Positions 1 to 9,946 of a DNA stretch of 64,000 nucleotides are shown one piece after another (the stretch's first letter is position 1; each line of letters opens with the position of its first letter). A program made the position numbers and the translations under genes. The DNA is from Fragilariopsis cylindrus CCMP1102. Taxonomy: Eukaryota > Bacillariophyta > Bacillariophyceae > Bacillariales > Bacillariaceae. Location of the stretch: positions 1 through 64,000 of the forward strand of contig FMBT01000294.1 in the NCBI GenBank assembly GCA_900095095.1, given 5' to 3'. Under the pieces are notes generated by a model. That model was not told where the DNA came from. It was given only the letters and a program-made list of their open reading frames with translations, and did no database searches.

Positions 1-224
1 TAGAGTACTCCCAGTAATAAAGAAAATAAAACATAAGGTGAATAACTTGATATCAAAGCTGTACAGTAAGTTGGGGAAGAAGCGATCAACGAGTAGAGAA
101 CAAACAGTACTAGAGGTGGAGACGCAGAAGATTGATGACAGATTTGGAGATGAACCAATATAGTAACTAGTAATGTAGAATAAATTTGGCGGGTAGATCG
201 TTGACTTTCTGTCTTTCTAAGACC

Positions 225-701
225 TTAAGGAGCGAAGCTGCAGCTATTAAATAATAAGTTATATGCTGTATCTTCAATTGTTCCTAGCGTTAATAGGTGT
301 TGTTCCGTGGTATGTGCTTTTGTATCAGGTATGTTACATCTGTTGCGACGTACTGGTGATTCAATTTTTACTTCCATTGCTCCATTCTTCACCTGCTTAG
401 TTTCAATATTAATAGTTGTTATGATTGAGTCAATGATTGGTTGGTCTTTGGTCATCGTTTTGGGTTTTCTGCTTCCATTTGTCTTGATCTTTGTCCATCC
501 GTGTTCATTGTCGTCAGTCAGTTCATTGTCGCTAATGCCTATAATTCCATTTTCACTGTTTTCCTTCAATTTCATCGATTTTTGGTCCAATTTGTCCCCG
601 CTTCGTGCTTCTTTGGTGGAACCTATTGATACGTTGTCATACATGTCTTCTCCATTGGTGTGGCTCCATCCATGTTGGATTAATACTGACTTTGTTATCA
701 T
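225..701 (-). CDS. Hypothetical hydrophilic protein, doubtful
   Basis: An open frame of about 158 codons runs from an ATG at 701 to a stop at 225. The product is very hydrophilic and charged, rich in Lys, Asp, Asn and Thr, with no membrane segment and no family motif I recognise. The composition resembles the disordered N-terminal part of a retroelement gag or ORF1 protein, but no zinc knuckle, protease or reverse transcriptase follows on this strand. A frame of similar length is open on the opposite strand (307-720), so coding on either strand is unproven. It could be a relic of a mobile element or a chance frame. Confidence 0.25.
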   Translation of the reverse strand: MITKSVLIQHGWSHTNGEDMYDNVSIGSTKEARSGDKLDQKSMKLKENSENGIIGISDNELTDDNEHGWTKIKTNGSRKPKTMTKDQPIIDSIITTINIETKQVKNGAMEVKIESPVRRNRCNIPDTKAHTTEQHLLTLGTIEDTAYNLLFNSCSFAP

Positions 702-1179
702 CTTCAACAGTCTCGATTAGAGGGTTGGTTGCAGAGATTCACGTAGAGTTCTACGTAGTTTCGGTACTGAGTGTTTTTAAGTGATATAACTTGAGGTGCG
801 CGTTTTCAATTAATTCCAGCTGGAATTGTCCTTACCGTCTTAGAAAGACTAGTAAGACAACAGCCGACCTGTCTGAGCCTAGCTATTAATTTTGCCGTGC
901 TAGTACTAAAGCAAAGTGCAGTAGAGCAAGATTCCTAGTAAGCATTGAACAGTCAGCCTGTCTGCACAGAGCCTCCATTCAAAGGAGAATGAACCACACA
1001 CATTTAGTATCTGAATAGATGATTGATGCTCCTGATACTAGTAGTACCATTGGTGTTGTTGGAGGTAGTAGTAATAGTGCTGTACTTTGACAATGTGAAG
1101 AATGCTATGTGTTAGAATTGACGTATGTTGTTTGTTGCATGCAGAGCAAGATTCTGATAATGTGCATGCATGACCATTG

Positions 1180-1212
1180 GGTACCTGAGAGATCAAAACC
1201 TTTGTCATCACA
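1180..1212 (-). pseudogene. Strongly decayed tRNA-Met-like remnant
   Basis: A short stretch (gagatcaaaacctttgtcat) resembles the T-arm and variable-loop side of the intact tRNA-Met at 1516-1587 and, more closely, the second remnant at 1353-1400. The sequence after it (to about 1315) also resembles the sequence after the second remnant, which suggests a tandem duplication. Too little is left for any tRNA fold. This is the weakest of the three copies. Confidence 0.25.
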
Positions 1213-1352
1213 AATGGAAACAAGGAAAATCTTAGAAGGCATTCTTTCTGTGAGAATAAACAGCAATGTTAAAAAACCAAATCCATTCTGATAGAGATGT
1301 TGCGTTGGTAATAGGCTAGGCAGACCAATAAAGGAGAACTAGAATAGCTAAT

Positions 1353-1400
1353 GGTTTAGTTCATGGTGGTTTCAATGGATCAACCTTTGCTATCACCAGG
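1353..1400 (-). pseudogene. Decayed tRNA-Met copy
   Basis: On the plus strand this stretch aligns with the 3' half of the intact tRNA-Met at 1516-1587. The shared order is gtttag-tca, gtggtttc-at and acctttg, covering acceptor 3' strand, T-arm and variable loop, with scattered substitutions. The anticodon arm and 5' half have decayed. It lies about 155 bp from the intact gene and in the same orientation, as expected of a tandem duplication followed by loss of function. Confidence 0.5.
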
Positions 1401-1515
1401 AAAAAAAAAGAATTGAAGGTGGTTGGAGGCATTTGGATAAAAGATAATGTTAAATCTACTCTATCCTGTTGATAGTCAATGTTGATGCAGACCAAAAAGA
1501 AACAAAACCATAGTT

Positions 1516-1587
1516 TAGCTCAGCGTGGTTTCGATCCACGGACCTTTGGGTTATGAGCCCAACACTCTGCCTCTGAGCTACTGAGCT
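1516..1587 (-). tRNA. trnM(CAT): tRNA-Met (anticodon CAT), elongator type
   Basis: The 72-nt minus-strand sequence folds as a complete cloverleaf. The 7-bp acceptor AGCTCAG/CTGAGCT is followed by discriminator A. The D-stem is GCTC/GAGT, the anticodon stem TTGGG/CCCAA with loop CTCATAA (anticodon CAT), the variable loop AGGTC, and the T-stem CGTGG/CCACG with loop ATCGAAA. All stems pair, with one G-T wobble in the D-stem. No CCA is encoded and there is no intron. The acceptor starts with an A-T pair; I call it elongator rather than initiator with moderate certainty. Confidence 0.95.
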
Positions 1588-1785
1588 GTATGTTCGATAT
1601 TATGATTACATGATGATTATCAACTTATATAAAATAGATAAAATTCATTTTCTTGTCGCTAATCATCGATTGATTGTTACCACAAAACGACATAACAAAA
1701 CGTTCATTGCAATCTGCAATCCTTCATAATAACGAGCTAGAGAGTAAGCAGAGAAATTCGAAGGGCTGCTTTCATTCAAGTCAGT

Positions 1786-1788
<3 letters not shown>

Positions 1789-1830
<42 letters not shown>
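1789..1830. repeat. (GA)n microsatellite
   Basis: About 21 tandem GA units followed by an A run, in the probable 5' leader of the TMTC-like gene, whose first ATG is at 1881. Confidence 0.9.
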
Positions 1831-1834
<4 letters not shown>

Positions 1835-1880
1835 AAAATCAAAGATTAAATTTAGAAGCAAACCTTGCTCAACATTCAGG

Positions 1881-4292
1881 ATGACAACAAGCGATAACAA
1901 TAAAGACGACCAAGAAAATAATATCAGCAATGACGATCACGATGGTTGTCGTCGTCGTCGTCGTCCATCAGTACTACCAGAGACAAAAGAAGTAAATAAT
2001 ATTAATAATAATAATAATAATAATTCTTGTATTGATAATCATAAAAACGATCATAACACAAGAACAAGAACAAGAACAACACCAACACCTGTGAATAAGA
2101 AAAAGAAGATGAAGAAGCCTGCTGTTGCTGCTACTCCAAGCCGAAATCGTGTGTTAAGACTAGTACTACAAGGAACGATTCATTTGATTAGTATTGGTTT
2201 GTATCTAATTCCTATATTAACACCAAATGAATTTGCTGGACCGACATTAGATGAAGCACATGTGATGTCCGGTGACGTCCAACTGGATATCCATGATCCG
2301 GACGCATCCTGGAAACAAATTTTTTCGAATGATTATTGGGGCCGTCCAATGAATTCACCGTCTTCACATAAAAGTTGGAGACCACTGACAATCTTAACTT
2401 TCCGATACTTAAAAGGCCCGTATATTGATTTAGCAACCCAAAATATACAACAATTAACTGTCCATAGATTTGTGAATGCGATATTACATGCTACTGTTGG
2501 TGAATTGGTTGGCCAATTAGCAACACAATTATCACTTATTGAAATAGTAACATCATCACGACAAATAATATCACAGCAACATCAACTACTGGGATTACAA
2601 TTGATAACAAAGGTTCTTTTTTGTTTACATCCAACCCACGTAGAAGTTACGGCAAATGCAGCCAATCGGAATCATTTGTTAGCAGTTTTATTTGGAGTTA
2701 TATTATGTTTTCCCGGTCGTCGTGCTGGTAGTATTAGATCTGCTGGTGCTCATATTAGTACCCCCCCGATCATCACGACACCATTTTGGTTGTTTTTAAT
2801 AGCAATGATTATGGGATATTTAGCCAGTGAAACTTTTTTGTTTATGATTCCAGGTGTTATGGTAACAATGACTGTTATTGCATTTACTACTAACACTAAC
2901 ACTAACACTAACATTAACACTATACGTGTCAATCAGAATCAGAATGATAAACATAATCAAACAGGAACAATATTAACAAGTGATACTAGAAGTGGCAGTA
3001 CCGGCGAGGGTGCCGACAACGATAAGGAAGACGACGACAATTTCCACGCCTCCTCTTCCTCCCAAACCAACAGCAACGACAACGACAATGAAGACAACGA
3101 TAACGATAACGATGACGACGACACACTAGTAGGTACTCTCGTCTTCTCACCAAAGAGATTCATTTATGATTATCTTCGAGCTATACTGTCAATCGCACCA
3201 CGATTGATTTTAGTGGCAGCGTCTGTATTCATATATTACTGCGCACGTTGGTATTATGATACACTTGATATACCAACGGGATTGATCCGTCCAGCAGAAT
3301 CACCATATTATGAATTTACAGGTATACATAGGATACGTAATTACTTGTACGTTGTGACGATTCATTTAGGGAAACAATGGGGATCGATATTACCGAAACA
3401 ATTCGGTGGTGATCCCATTGGTTTTTCACATGAATATGGGTATGATTGTGTACCAGAAATTAAACAATGGGGTGATATACGATTGGTATTTGGTGTGGGA
3501 TTTCATATATTTTTTGCTATACTTTTATCGTTGGCTTTAGTTATATATAATCCAAGGAAATTTTTTGGTTTAGTTGCAATACATTGGTCATGGACGCTCG
3601 GTACATTATTTCCTATTTTTGGTATCGTTAAGGTTGGTACGTTCATCTCCGATCGGATTGTTGTCCCATCGACGGTCGTTGTTTCGATCTGGATGGGAAA
3701 ATTAGTCTACACGTACGCAACAGACTGGATTAGGAATAAGAGATTGCCATTTGTATATTTCCGACCGCTACAATTCGTATTTATTTTATGGTGGACTATA
3801 ACATCGTACCTAACAGTACATAATCGGTCATTGGACTGGATGGATTCTATTTCATTGATGAAATCATCTCTAATTACTTGTCCTAGATTTGCAAAAGTTC
3901 ATATGGAAGTATCAAAAATATATTCAGGATTATACCCAACAATGTTTAATTTAAAAACATCACGTTTTCATTTGGATACAGCGCGTGAAATCGATCCAAA
4001 CTTATGTGATTTGCATAAACAATATGTATATGTTGCATTACAAGAAAATAAATATTTAGAAGTCGAAAAAGAATTGCCTCAAGCATTATTGTGTTCATAT
4101 ACGGCAGGAGGTACCGAACAATTATGGAATAATTATTGGAATCAGTTATTATCGGCTGCACCCAAAGGTACCAGACAGCACGCCGATATCGAAACAAGAT
4201 ATAAAAACGCATTGTCTATAGTTCAAACGGGAATCCAAAAAGAAAGAGATAGAGAACGAGAACAACAATATTATAATGATATGGTAGAATAA
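1881..4292 (+). CDS. TMTC-like protein O-mannosyltransferase (GT-C membrane protein)
   Basis: The first ATG of the frame (1881) gives about 803 residues. The frame is open further upstream but has no ATG there. A disordered, basic and Asn-rich N-terminus of about 85 residues precedes the first membrane segment (near residue 91). The segment around residues 148-170, NDYWGRPMNSPSSHKSWRPL, is the signature of the TMTC family of ER O-mannosyltransferases, and LHPTHVEVTANAANRNHLLA near residue 248 is a second family block. Several hydrophobic helices follow, split by a long Asp/Asn/Ser-rich acidic loop (about 350-420). The C-terminal 120 residues after the last helix look TPR-like. Family members transfer mannose from dolichol-P-mannose to Ser/Thr in the ER lumen. 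The inserted low-complexity loops are unlike animal members. Confidence 0.82.
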   Translation: MTTSDNNKDDQENNISNDDHDGCRRRRRPSVLPETKEVNNINNNNNNNSCIDNHKNDHNTRTRTRTTPTPVNKKKKMKKPAVAATPSRNRVLRLVLQGTIHLISIGLYLIPILTPNEFAGPTLDEAHVMSGDVQLDIHDPDASWKQIFSNDYWGRPMNSPSSHKSWRPLTILTFRYLKGPYIDLATQNIQQLTVHRFVNAILHATVGELVGQLATQLSLIEIVTSSRQIISQQHQLLGLQLITKVLFCLHPTHVEVTANAANRNHLLAVLFGVILCFPGRRAGSIRSAGAHISTPPIITTPFWLFLIAMIMGYLASETFLFMIPGVMVTMTVIAFTTNTNTNTNINTIRVNQNQNDKHNQTGTILTSDTRSGSTGEGADNDKEDDDNFHASSSSQTNSNDNDNEDNDNDNDDDDTLVGTLVFSPKRFIYDYLRAILSIAPRLILVAASVFIYYCARWYYDTLDIPTGLIRPAESPYYEFTGIHRIRNYLYVVTIHLGKQWGSILPKQFGGDPIGFSHEYGYDCVPEIKQWGDIRLVFGVGFHIFFAILLSLALVIYNPRKFFGLVAIHWSWTLGTLFPIFGIVKVGTFISDRIVVPSTVVVSIWMGKLVYTYATDWIRNKRLPFVYFRPLQFVFILWWTITSYLTVHNRSLDWMDSISLMKSSLITCPRFAKVHMEVSKIYSGLYPTMFNLKTSRFHLDTAREIDPNLCDLHKQYVYVALQENKYLEVEKELPQALLCSYTAGGTEQLWNNYWNQLLSAAPKGTRQHADIETRYKNALSIVQTGIQKERDREREQQYYNDMVE

Positions 4293-4387
4293 GTACTAAA
4301 TTAGAAGTACTACTAGCTAGCAAAGTATTCAAAATAAAGTTACGAATAAGGATACATGAATCGGTCTAAAAATACCCGATAGTACTG

Positions 4388-4930
4388 CATTTAATCCGGA
4401 GAACAAAGAGTTTTGTTCAAATACATTGCCTAAACCAAAGCAAGACCATCCACAAGCATTATACGATTGGCACAAATAGGTATACAATAACAATAATAAT
4501 AAAAGAATAAATCAAGCTACTAGTAGTAGGGAATCATCGTCATCACTTCAACTACATATAAAAGAGATTGTGTCAGTCAATGGATGTATCGATTTCGACG
4601 ATGCTGTTCTGCGTCATAGTTATCTCCAATTAACAGGTGATCAACAAAGATTTACTGTGTTATATCGTGATCCTGCTGATTGGATGTGGGTGTAGAGTTT
4701 GATCAATGCCGAATGCACCCGAAATGTGGGCACAGAAAGGCAGTAATTATCGATCGCCGGAGAAATTTCATGAATTGTTTAGCGCCGGTACGAAGGCAAA
4801 ACATTTTCCAACTCGATTTACTGCTTTTCGAGATAGTAGTGTCGGTCATATCCGTAGACTATGGAGGTATGCGGGGAAGGAGAATGTGTAAATTATTACC
4901 CCTGATGCTGTACCCAAATAAGAAAACTTT
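4388..4930 (+). pseudogene. Degenerate sulfotransferase fragment
   Basis: Three pieces in different frames read like one diatom-type sulfotransferase. About 4388-4480 gives a segment ending DHPQALYDWHK before a stop. About 4530-4690 gives RFTVLYRDPADWMW, resembling the 3'-phosphate-binding strand and helix of sulfotransferases, then a stop. About 4706-4891 gives PEMWAQKGSNYRSPEKFHEL and a basic tail. Indels and stops separate the parts, and no P-loop-like 5' binding motif is left. The family assignment rests on these motifs only. The neighbouring genes at 5137-9356 are also sulfotransferase-like, which supports it. Confidence 0.5.
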
Positions 4931-5136
4931 GCCCCAATTTTTTTTTGCATAGTAGTCTACTACTAGTCTACTAGTAGTAGTTAGGAAAGAATCCGCTATG
5001 TAGTACTTTCTAGGTAATAATTTAGATTATTTTTTATAACTTCTATTCATCTCTTCTCTAGTATGCAGATGGACAGTAACTTATGCAATGCATCCTCTTG
5101 GTTATCTTGGCCCAAGTCTTATTGACTGCTGCTCGA

Positions 5137-6402
5137 TCAATACGACAAGTTGCGAAAGAATTTTTGCCATTCTTTTTGCTTCAAGGTCTCGACAAAATCA
5201 ACATTACAAAACTTTTTCTCAGCCAATGACTTTTCCCAATCATTATTGAAGTTTGATAGTCGTTCTTTGGTCAATGGCTGATTTTCAATCACATCTGGAT
5301 GCAATACGCCCATTTCGGTTGAATTTGCGTTGTGATTCTGCATAACTGAGAATGCCCATTGTTCGCTCTTCAGTGACCAGTCATAGATGAAATCGAGTAC
5401 TGTTGAGTTAGGGCATTTCATTGGCAAAGCAATGCCGTTTGAATCAGCATGTTCCTGAACTTTTAGGGTAACATGATCGCGTCTGTAGAGTGCATTGTCA
5501 ATTGCATGCTTGGGGTCAACGCCGATAAGCTCATTTTCATATGCATGCACTGCCAATATATCATAATCCAAATTAATAGATTTATTTTTCTGCAACAATC
5601 TTTTATTGTTTGATTGTGTTCCGAGCAAGCTGGAGCACGTACGCGTCGCCCCCTTCAAGGCTTTACAAACAAAGTTTGTTGTCAAATCACTGTCAACGCC
5701 GTGTACATTTAAGTCATGGATGTTCACAATTATGATTTCATCGGAGCATTTCTTCCAAGCACTGTACCTTACTTGAGCCAAGTGCAGGTGATGTGATTGA
5801 CCATAGTACTTCTCCACGAACCATTCGTCGAAGGATGGTATTCTGTAATCACCTTTGACTCCAGGCCAATTCTGATGATGGAGATGGACAGGTCTACGAT
5901 TGATGCGAAAAAGTTTGTACTTCTGATTCCAGCCGCTTGGTAGGTAACTATGCAACCTTCTGTAGGTAATGACGACGTGCAAGTTCCATTTCTGTCCATC
6001 GCTCTTGTCAATTTCGTCATCGACAGGGGACATAAACATGTTGTTCCATGCCTGACACTGTCTATCATTAGGAACACGCAAGAACTCTGATGATCCAAAA
6101 ATGTTTTGTCCTGGTACCTTCCTCTGCTTCTCCACCACTTTGACGAAATCCTTTGGGAATTCAAAGATTGTACCGTTGGATGTGGTGGTAAGAAAATTAA
6201 GATGCTTTTTACGGATGATATCATCATCAATAACCGTGAAATTATCCTGACGTAGTAATTGTTTCATGTGCGGTGCATGTAGTTCTTTTTGGATTGCAGT
6301 AGTTCCAGATTTCTGAGGTCCCACATGCAGAACAAAAGTCGGAAGCTCATCTCGACGAATCGTTTTGTTAGCCGAAATATTCTCGTGGTTGTGCCTCTGC
6401 AA
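5137..6402 (-). CDS. Sulfotransferase-like protein, 5' end missing or in an unplaced exon
   Basis: About 420 residues. Near the N-terminus, FVLHVGPQKSGTTAIQ is the 5'-phosphosulfate-binding loop of PAPS-dependent sulfotransferases (the GxxKSGTT pattern). A candidate 3'-phosphate strand is VVITYRRLHSYLPSGWNQKY. The rest is soluble, with a conserved-looking C-terminal Trp/Lys-rich region. There is no in-frame ATG near the start: the frame begins at TTG. A good splice acceptor (ttgcag) lies at 6397-6402, directly before the codon that opens the clear homology, so an upstream exon with a membrane anchor is probable, or the gene is 5'-truncated. Golgi glycan sulfation is the usual role; the substrate cannot be told. 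The coding part is given from 6402; the true start is unknown. Confidence 0.6.
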   Translation of the reverse strand: MQRHNHENISANKTIRRDELPTFVLHVGPQKSGTTAIQKELHAPHMKQLLRQDNFTVIDDDIIRKKHLNFLTTTSNGTIFEFPKDFVKVVEKQRKVPGQNIFGSSEFLRVPNDRQCQAWNNMFMSPVDDEIDKSDGQKWNLHVVITYRRLHSYLPSGWNQKYKLFRINRRPVHLHHQNWPGVKGDYRIPSFDEWFVEKYYGQSHHLHLAQVRYSAWKKCSDEIIIVNIHDLNVHGVDSDLTTNFVCKALKGATRTCSSLLGTQSNNKRLLQKNKSINLDYDILAVHAYENELIGVDPKHAIDNALYRRDHVTLKVQEHADSNGIALPMKCPNSTVLDFIYDWSLKSEQWAFSVMQNHNANSTEMGVLHPDVIENQPLTKERLSNFNNDWEKSLAEKKFCNVDFVETLKQKEWQKFFRNLSY

Positions 6403-6427
6403 TTTGTTGTTGTTAGTAAAAATATGT

Positions 6428-6687
6428 ATGGATAAAACACATCCATTTCGATTTTTTCCACCAAGTTTGAAACTATTAAAAGTCTTACATAGTATCTTAT
6501 TATCATCATCAAAAGAATCATCAAAAATTTCTGAAGAATCATCATCAAAAATTACTATTGGTACAGAATATGTTGGAGTACATATACGATTTGGTGATAA
6601 ATGGATGACAAAAAAATTGGACTGTAATAATAAGGAAATTAAAGAAACATATTATCGTTTCTTTGAAAAACTACAATTAGCCAATGT

Positions 6688-6719
<32 letters not shown>

Positions 6720-7090
6720 TGGGAGAAGGAGAAGGAGGAGAAGGGGATCTTATTTATATTGGATATTCTCATCCAATGGTCAAAGAATGCCTTCACAAGC
6801 TAACACCACAGGATAATAAAAATGTGTCGTCATATTATTATTACAATGTAAAAACAGTATATGATATACTATCCAAGGATGTAGAAAGTATGGAATTATT
6901 TAATACTATTAAAGTAGAAGAATCTACACGGATATTAGTTTTAGATCAGCTTCTATTAGGTCTTGGTAGTAAATTTATAGTTGAACAAGATTATAGTAAT
7001 ATGCCTGGAAAAAGCAGTTTCCAGTCCATGATACAATCACGACACAACAAACGACAAGAATTGATATCTACAATTCGACGAGAAGGATGA
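6428..7090 (+). CDS. Glycosyltransferase-like fragment (fucosyltransferase-type GVHIRxGD motif)
   Basis: An ATG at 6428 opens about 220 codons. The segment YVGVHIRFGDKWMT matches the GDP-binding GVHxRxGD motif seen in alpha-1,6- and related fucosyltransferases. The C-terminal part (LDQLLLGLGSKFIVEQDYSN) resembles the later nucleotide-binding block, where a strand is followed by a Ser-rich turn. A poly-Ser stretch (TCA repeats at 6691-6717) interrupts the middle. The protein is much shorter than full enzymes of this kind, so it is a fragment, a pseudogene or one exon of a larger gene. It is read divergently from the sulfotransferase-like gene ending at 6402, leaving almost no promoter space. 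Confidence 0.4.
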
Positions 7091-7123
7091 AGTTGAAGAA
7101 GAAGGAAAGATAGTTGAAATAAT

Positions 7124-7620
7124 CTACAGTAGACCTTGGTGAGTACTAGTAGAAGCAGTCTCGATCGTGGCATGGTCGTCAATGATTTCTTCAACTTTTC
7201 CTATTTCACCGTCATTATTATGATCAGAATTCATGTCGTTGTTATCAATAGCTAGAAACTGGAAGACGTCATACAATCCTGGACGTAAACACGAAAAGCA
7301 ACACCGTTGAATAGTATGTAAATAACAATTATCTTTTCCCAATGAGGTAGTTCTGTGGTTGAACTGAAATATTTTTCACATAGTGGACAGATCCGATCAG
7401 GTTGTCCTACATCAGTTAAGGCACTCAGTAATTGTGGTTGTCTTTTATTATCAAAATGATCAAGCGCAGTTAACATATTCTTATGACTATCAATTTCAGC
7501 AAATTTCATATGTTGATCAACCTCATCAAGTTGTCGTTGAAGTTCTTTTCGTTGTAATTCTAATTCGATACGTTTATTATCATAAATCCCAGAATGATTT
7601 CGTATAATGTTTATATTCAT
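7124..7620 (-). CDS. Small coiled-coil protein with CPLC motif, exon structure uncertain
   Basis: An ATG at 7620 opens a frame with a basic coiled-coil (residues about 18-50) and then RICPLCEKYF, half of a possible zinc-binding site. That frame ends at 7252. A second frame on the same strand, which looks equally coding (LYDVFQFLAIDNND, then an acidic tail), ends at 7124. A short intron or a frameshift around 7260-7300 would join them; a possible acceptor is the cag before gattgtatg, but no strong donor is visible. It starts only 51 nt downstream of the stop of the sulfotransferase at 7672-9356, on the same strand. I recognise no family. Confidence 0.4.
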
Positions 7621-7671
7621 TTATTATTATCACTCGTTTCTTTTCGAGATATTCTTCAAATTTTTTCCTGT

Positions 7672-9356
7672 TCATACACGACCAGTATATCCATCAGATA
7701 TATCCGAACAATTAACTATGCTAATTGATTTTGAATATTCGTATAATTCAATATCCCATTTATTTTTTTCAACAAGATATTCATATACATCATCATAACC
7801 AACTCTATCACGATTCGATGTAGAATGTTTTACAATTTTTGATTTTGATTTTGATTTTGATTTTGATAATTGTACCTTTTGCTGAATACCTTTTTCAATT
7901 TCAGCTACATTTAAATTTAATTGTTTTGCTAGTTCAATCATTCCTTCATTTAAACATTGGATATCTAATACATACGTAAATCGATTTAGTAATTCTACAC
8001 CATTATCATAATCATCTTTATGTAATGGGTTTGTTATGTTATGATGTTCGTATGCTGTATCATCGATCTTGTTGTTGTTGTTGTTTCTATTTTTATTCTT
8101 ATTTTTATTCTTGTTTTTATTTTTATTCTTTCCTAACATTCTGCTGCCATTATCATCATTATTATCATTAATAATATAATTACTTGTTTCTAATTTTTTT
8201 GTTATATTTTTATATTTGTTATTGGTTTTATTACCAGTAAATATTTTCAAGAAGAAATTATCAGTATTATGATTATTACCATTAGCATCTGTAGCATATT
8301 TCCACCATTCTGTTTTATTTAATAAACCATTAGTGTATCCTGAATATTGTTTATATGTTTTACCATCTCCTGCAAGTAAACGTGAAATTGGATCTCTCAT
8401 TATTATCACACTTAATAGTAAAGGATGTTCCAAATCTGTATCTGATATTGGTCTAACTCCTGATTTACCAAATTCCCAACTAATCATATGATAATATGGT
8501 CGAATTATATCAATACATTCTTTTGTTATTTTGGGAGAGGATGGCCATGGTATACCAATATCTGAATGACAATATTGCCATTCTTCATGTGATGGTTTTG
8601 CAACACCATCATCATCTTTAGTACCCATACAAGCAAATGATGGTGAGATACCACCATTAATACCATTCTTTCCTATTGTTCCACAAAATGTGGTACCTGT
8701 TGCGTGGAAAGAAAATTAATAAAAGTTAGAAAGAACAATACAAAGTTATTAGAAACAACATAAAGCAAACAAATAGAATTTGCAGAGCGAGGAACGTAAC
8801 GTAACGTAAATACAATGCAAGAATTGTACTGTACAGTATACGTACCACCATGATGTGTCATATGTACATTCAACATTAATGCTGTTCCATTCCGATAATT
8901 TTCAATTTGTGTTTGTTTAATAATGCTTATGCTTATGCTTTCATTTTTATGTGTAGTTTCGGTCTGAATCTTAACCTGAGTAGTCTCATCTTCATCCTGT
9001 TTGCCTGATTTGTGTGATACACCGACTTCCTCAAAAACAACGATGGCATCGCCGCCTGCTTTTGATGCTGTACTATTCTTATTGGTGGTTGTATCTGAAC
9101 CAATAGTACCACTACTACCACTAACACCGACGACATTAATAATATCATACTTATCAATGACAATATATCCAACGAGAGAAATAACAAAAAATAATGCAAT
9201 TAAAAATAAACAACCATATTTCCATGATCGTTCTTTGAATGATACCAATTCTTGTTTGGCAGATGCCAATTCGAGTTTGAAGCGATCATTATTGGTATTG
9301 CTGCTATTGTTCTTCTCCCTCTTTTGGATCCCACTACCGTTACTCATTGACTCCAT
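7672..9356 (-). CDS. Type II membrane sulfotransferase, two exons
   Basis: Exon 1 is 9356-8846 and exon 2 is 8696-7672. The 149-nt intron runs from GTACGT to CAACAG, and the joined frame encodes 511 residues. A cytosolic tail of about 45 residues precedes a single signal-anchor helix (YGCLFLIALFFVISLVGYIV), the Golgi sulfotransferase layout. The 5'-phosphosulfate loop is rebuilt across the splice junction as HMTHHGGTTFC, corresponding to the HIPKTGGTT pattern. The segment VIMRDPISRLLAG is the 3'-phosphate-binding element. A Lys/Asn-rich insert (about residues 330-375) is low complexity. The expected role is PAPS-dependent sulfation of glycans or glycoproteins in the Golgi; the acceptor is unknown. 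Confidence 0.78.
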
Positions 9357-9946
9357 CGTATATTATATAATTTATTTTGGTACAGTATCGCTATTATTAG
9401 TACTGTAGTTCAGAGGAGTTGTGTTCTTGTTCGTTTGTTCGTTTGTTCGTTTGTTCGTCTTCTTTTCGAGTGTGTTCGGAGAAATTTTTGGCGGAAAATG
9501 CGTTTTTCGGATATTAGTATCTCTATCTCTTCGTCTCTTTCTACTGGGCCTTCCGTTAGTAAGTCAGTCGTGTTAAAATTTAACGAGCGAGCGTGACAAT
9601 TTTGTATTGCAAAAAGGAGGTGCACGTACAAACAAGAAAGCAAAACTTCTTTCCTCTCCCCTTAATATATACCTCCTACCTTAATTTGTCCATCTCTCCC
9701 CCCTTTCTTTTCTCAAAACGGTTATCGATTTGAATCACGATAAGCCCGCCATCCTCGATGCGCATTGCAATGCAACTGATCAAAAAAATGAACTTTTTCC
9801 TTCTTCGCATTTGTTTGTGGCGTCTTCGGCACACACAAGAAACTTTTACGCACCAATAGCTCCAGCAACAAACAACAAATCACAAAAACAAATTCATTCT
9901 TCACACACAACAAACAATTGAAATAGAATCTACCATCTATAATAAA
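9357..9946. other. Intergenic region between divergent sulfotransferase and CDKA
   Basis: About 590 bp shared by two divergently transcribed genes, so it probably holds both promoters. Visible are four tandem copies of an 8-bp unit (tgttcgtt) near 9427-9458, a TATA-like atatata at 9664-9670, and pyrimidine-rich stretches. No gene is supported here. Confidence 0.5.

Noticed and set aside
7990-8190. A CRISPR-like or tandem array suggested by repeated tttttattctta units
   Set aside because: This is the Lys/Asn-rich coding stretch of the sulfotransferase exon 2; the units are short simple repeats without spacers.
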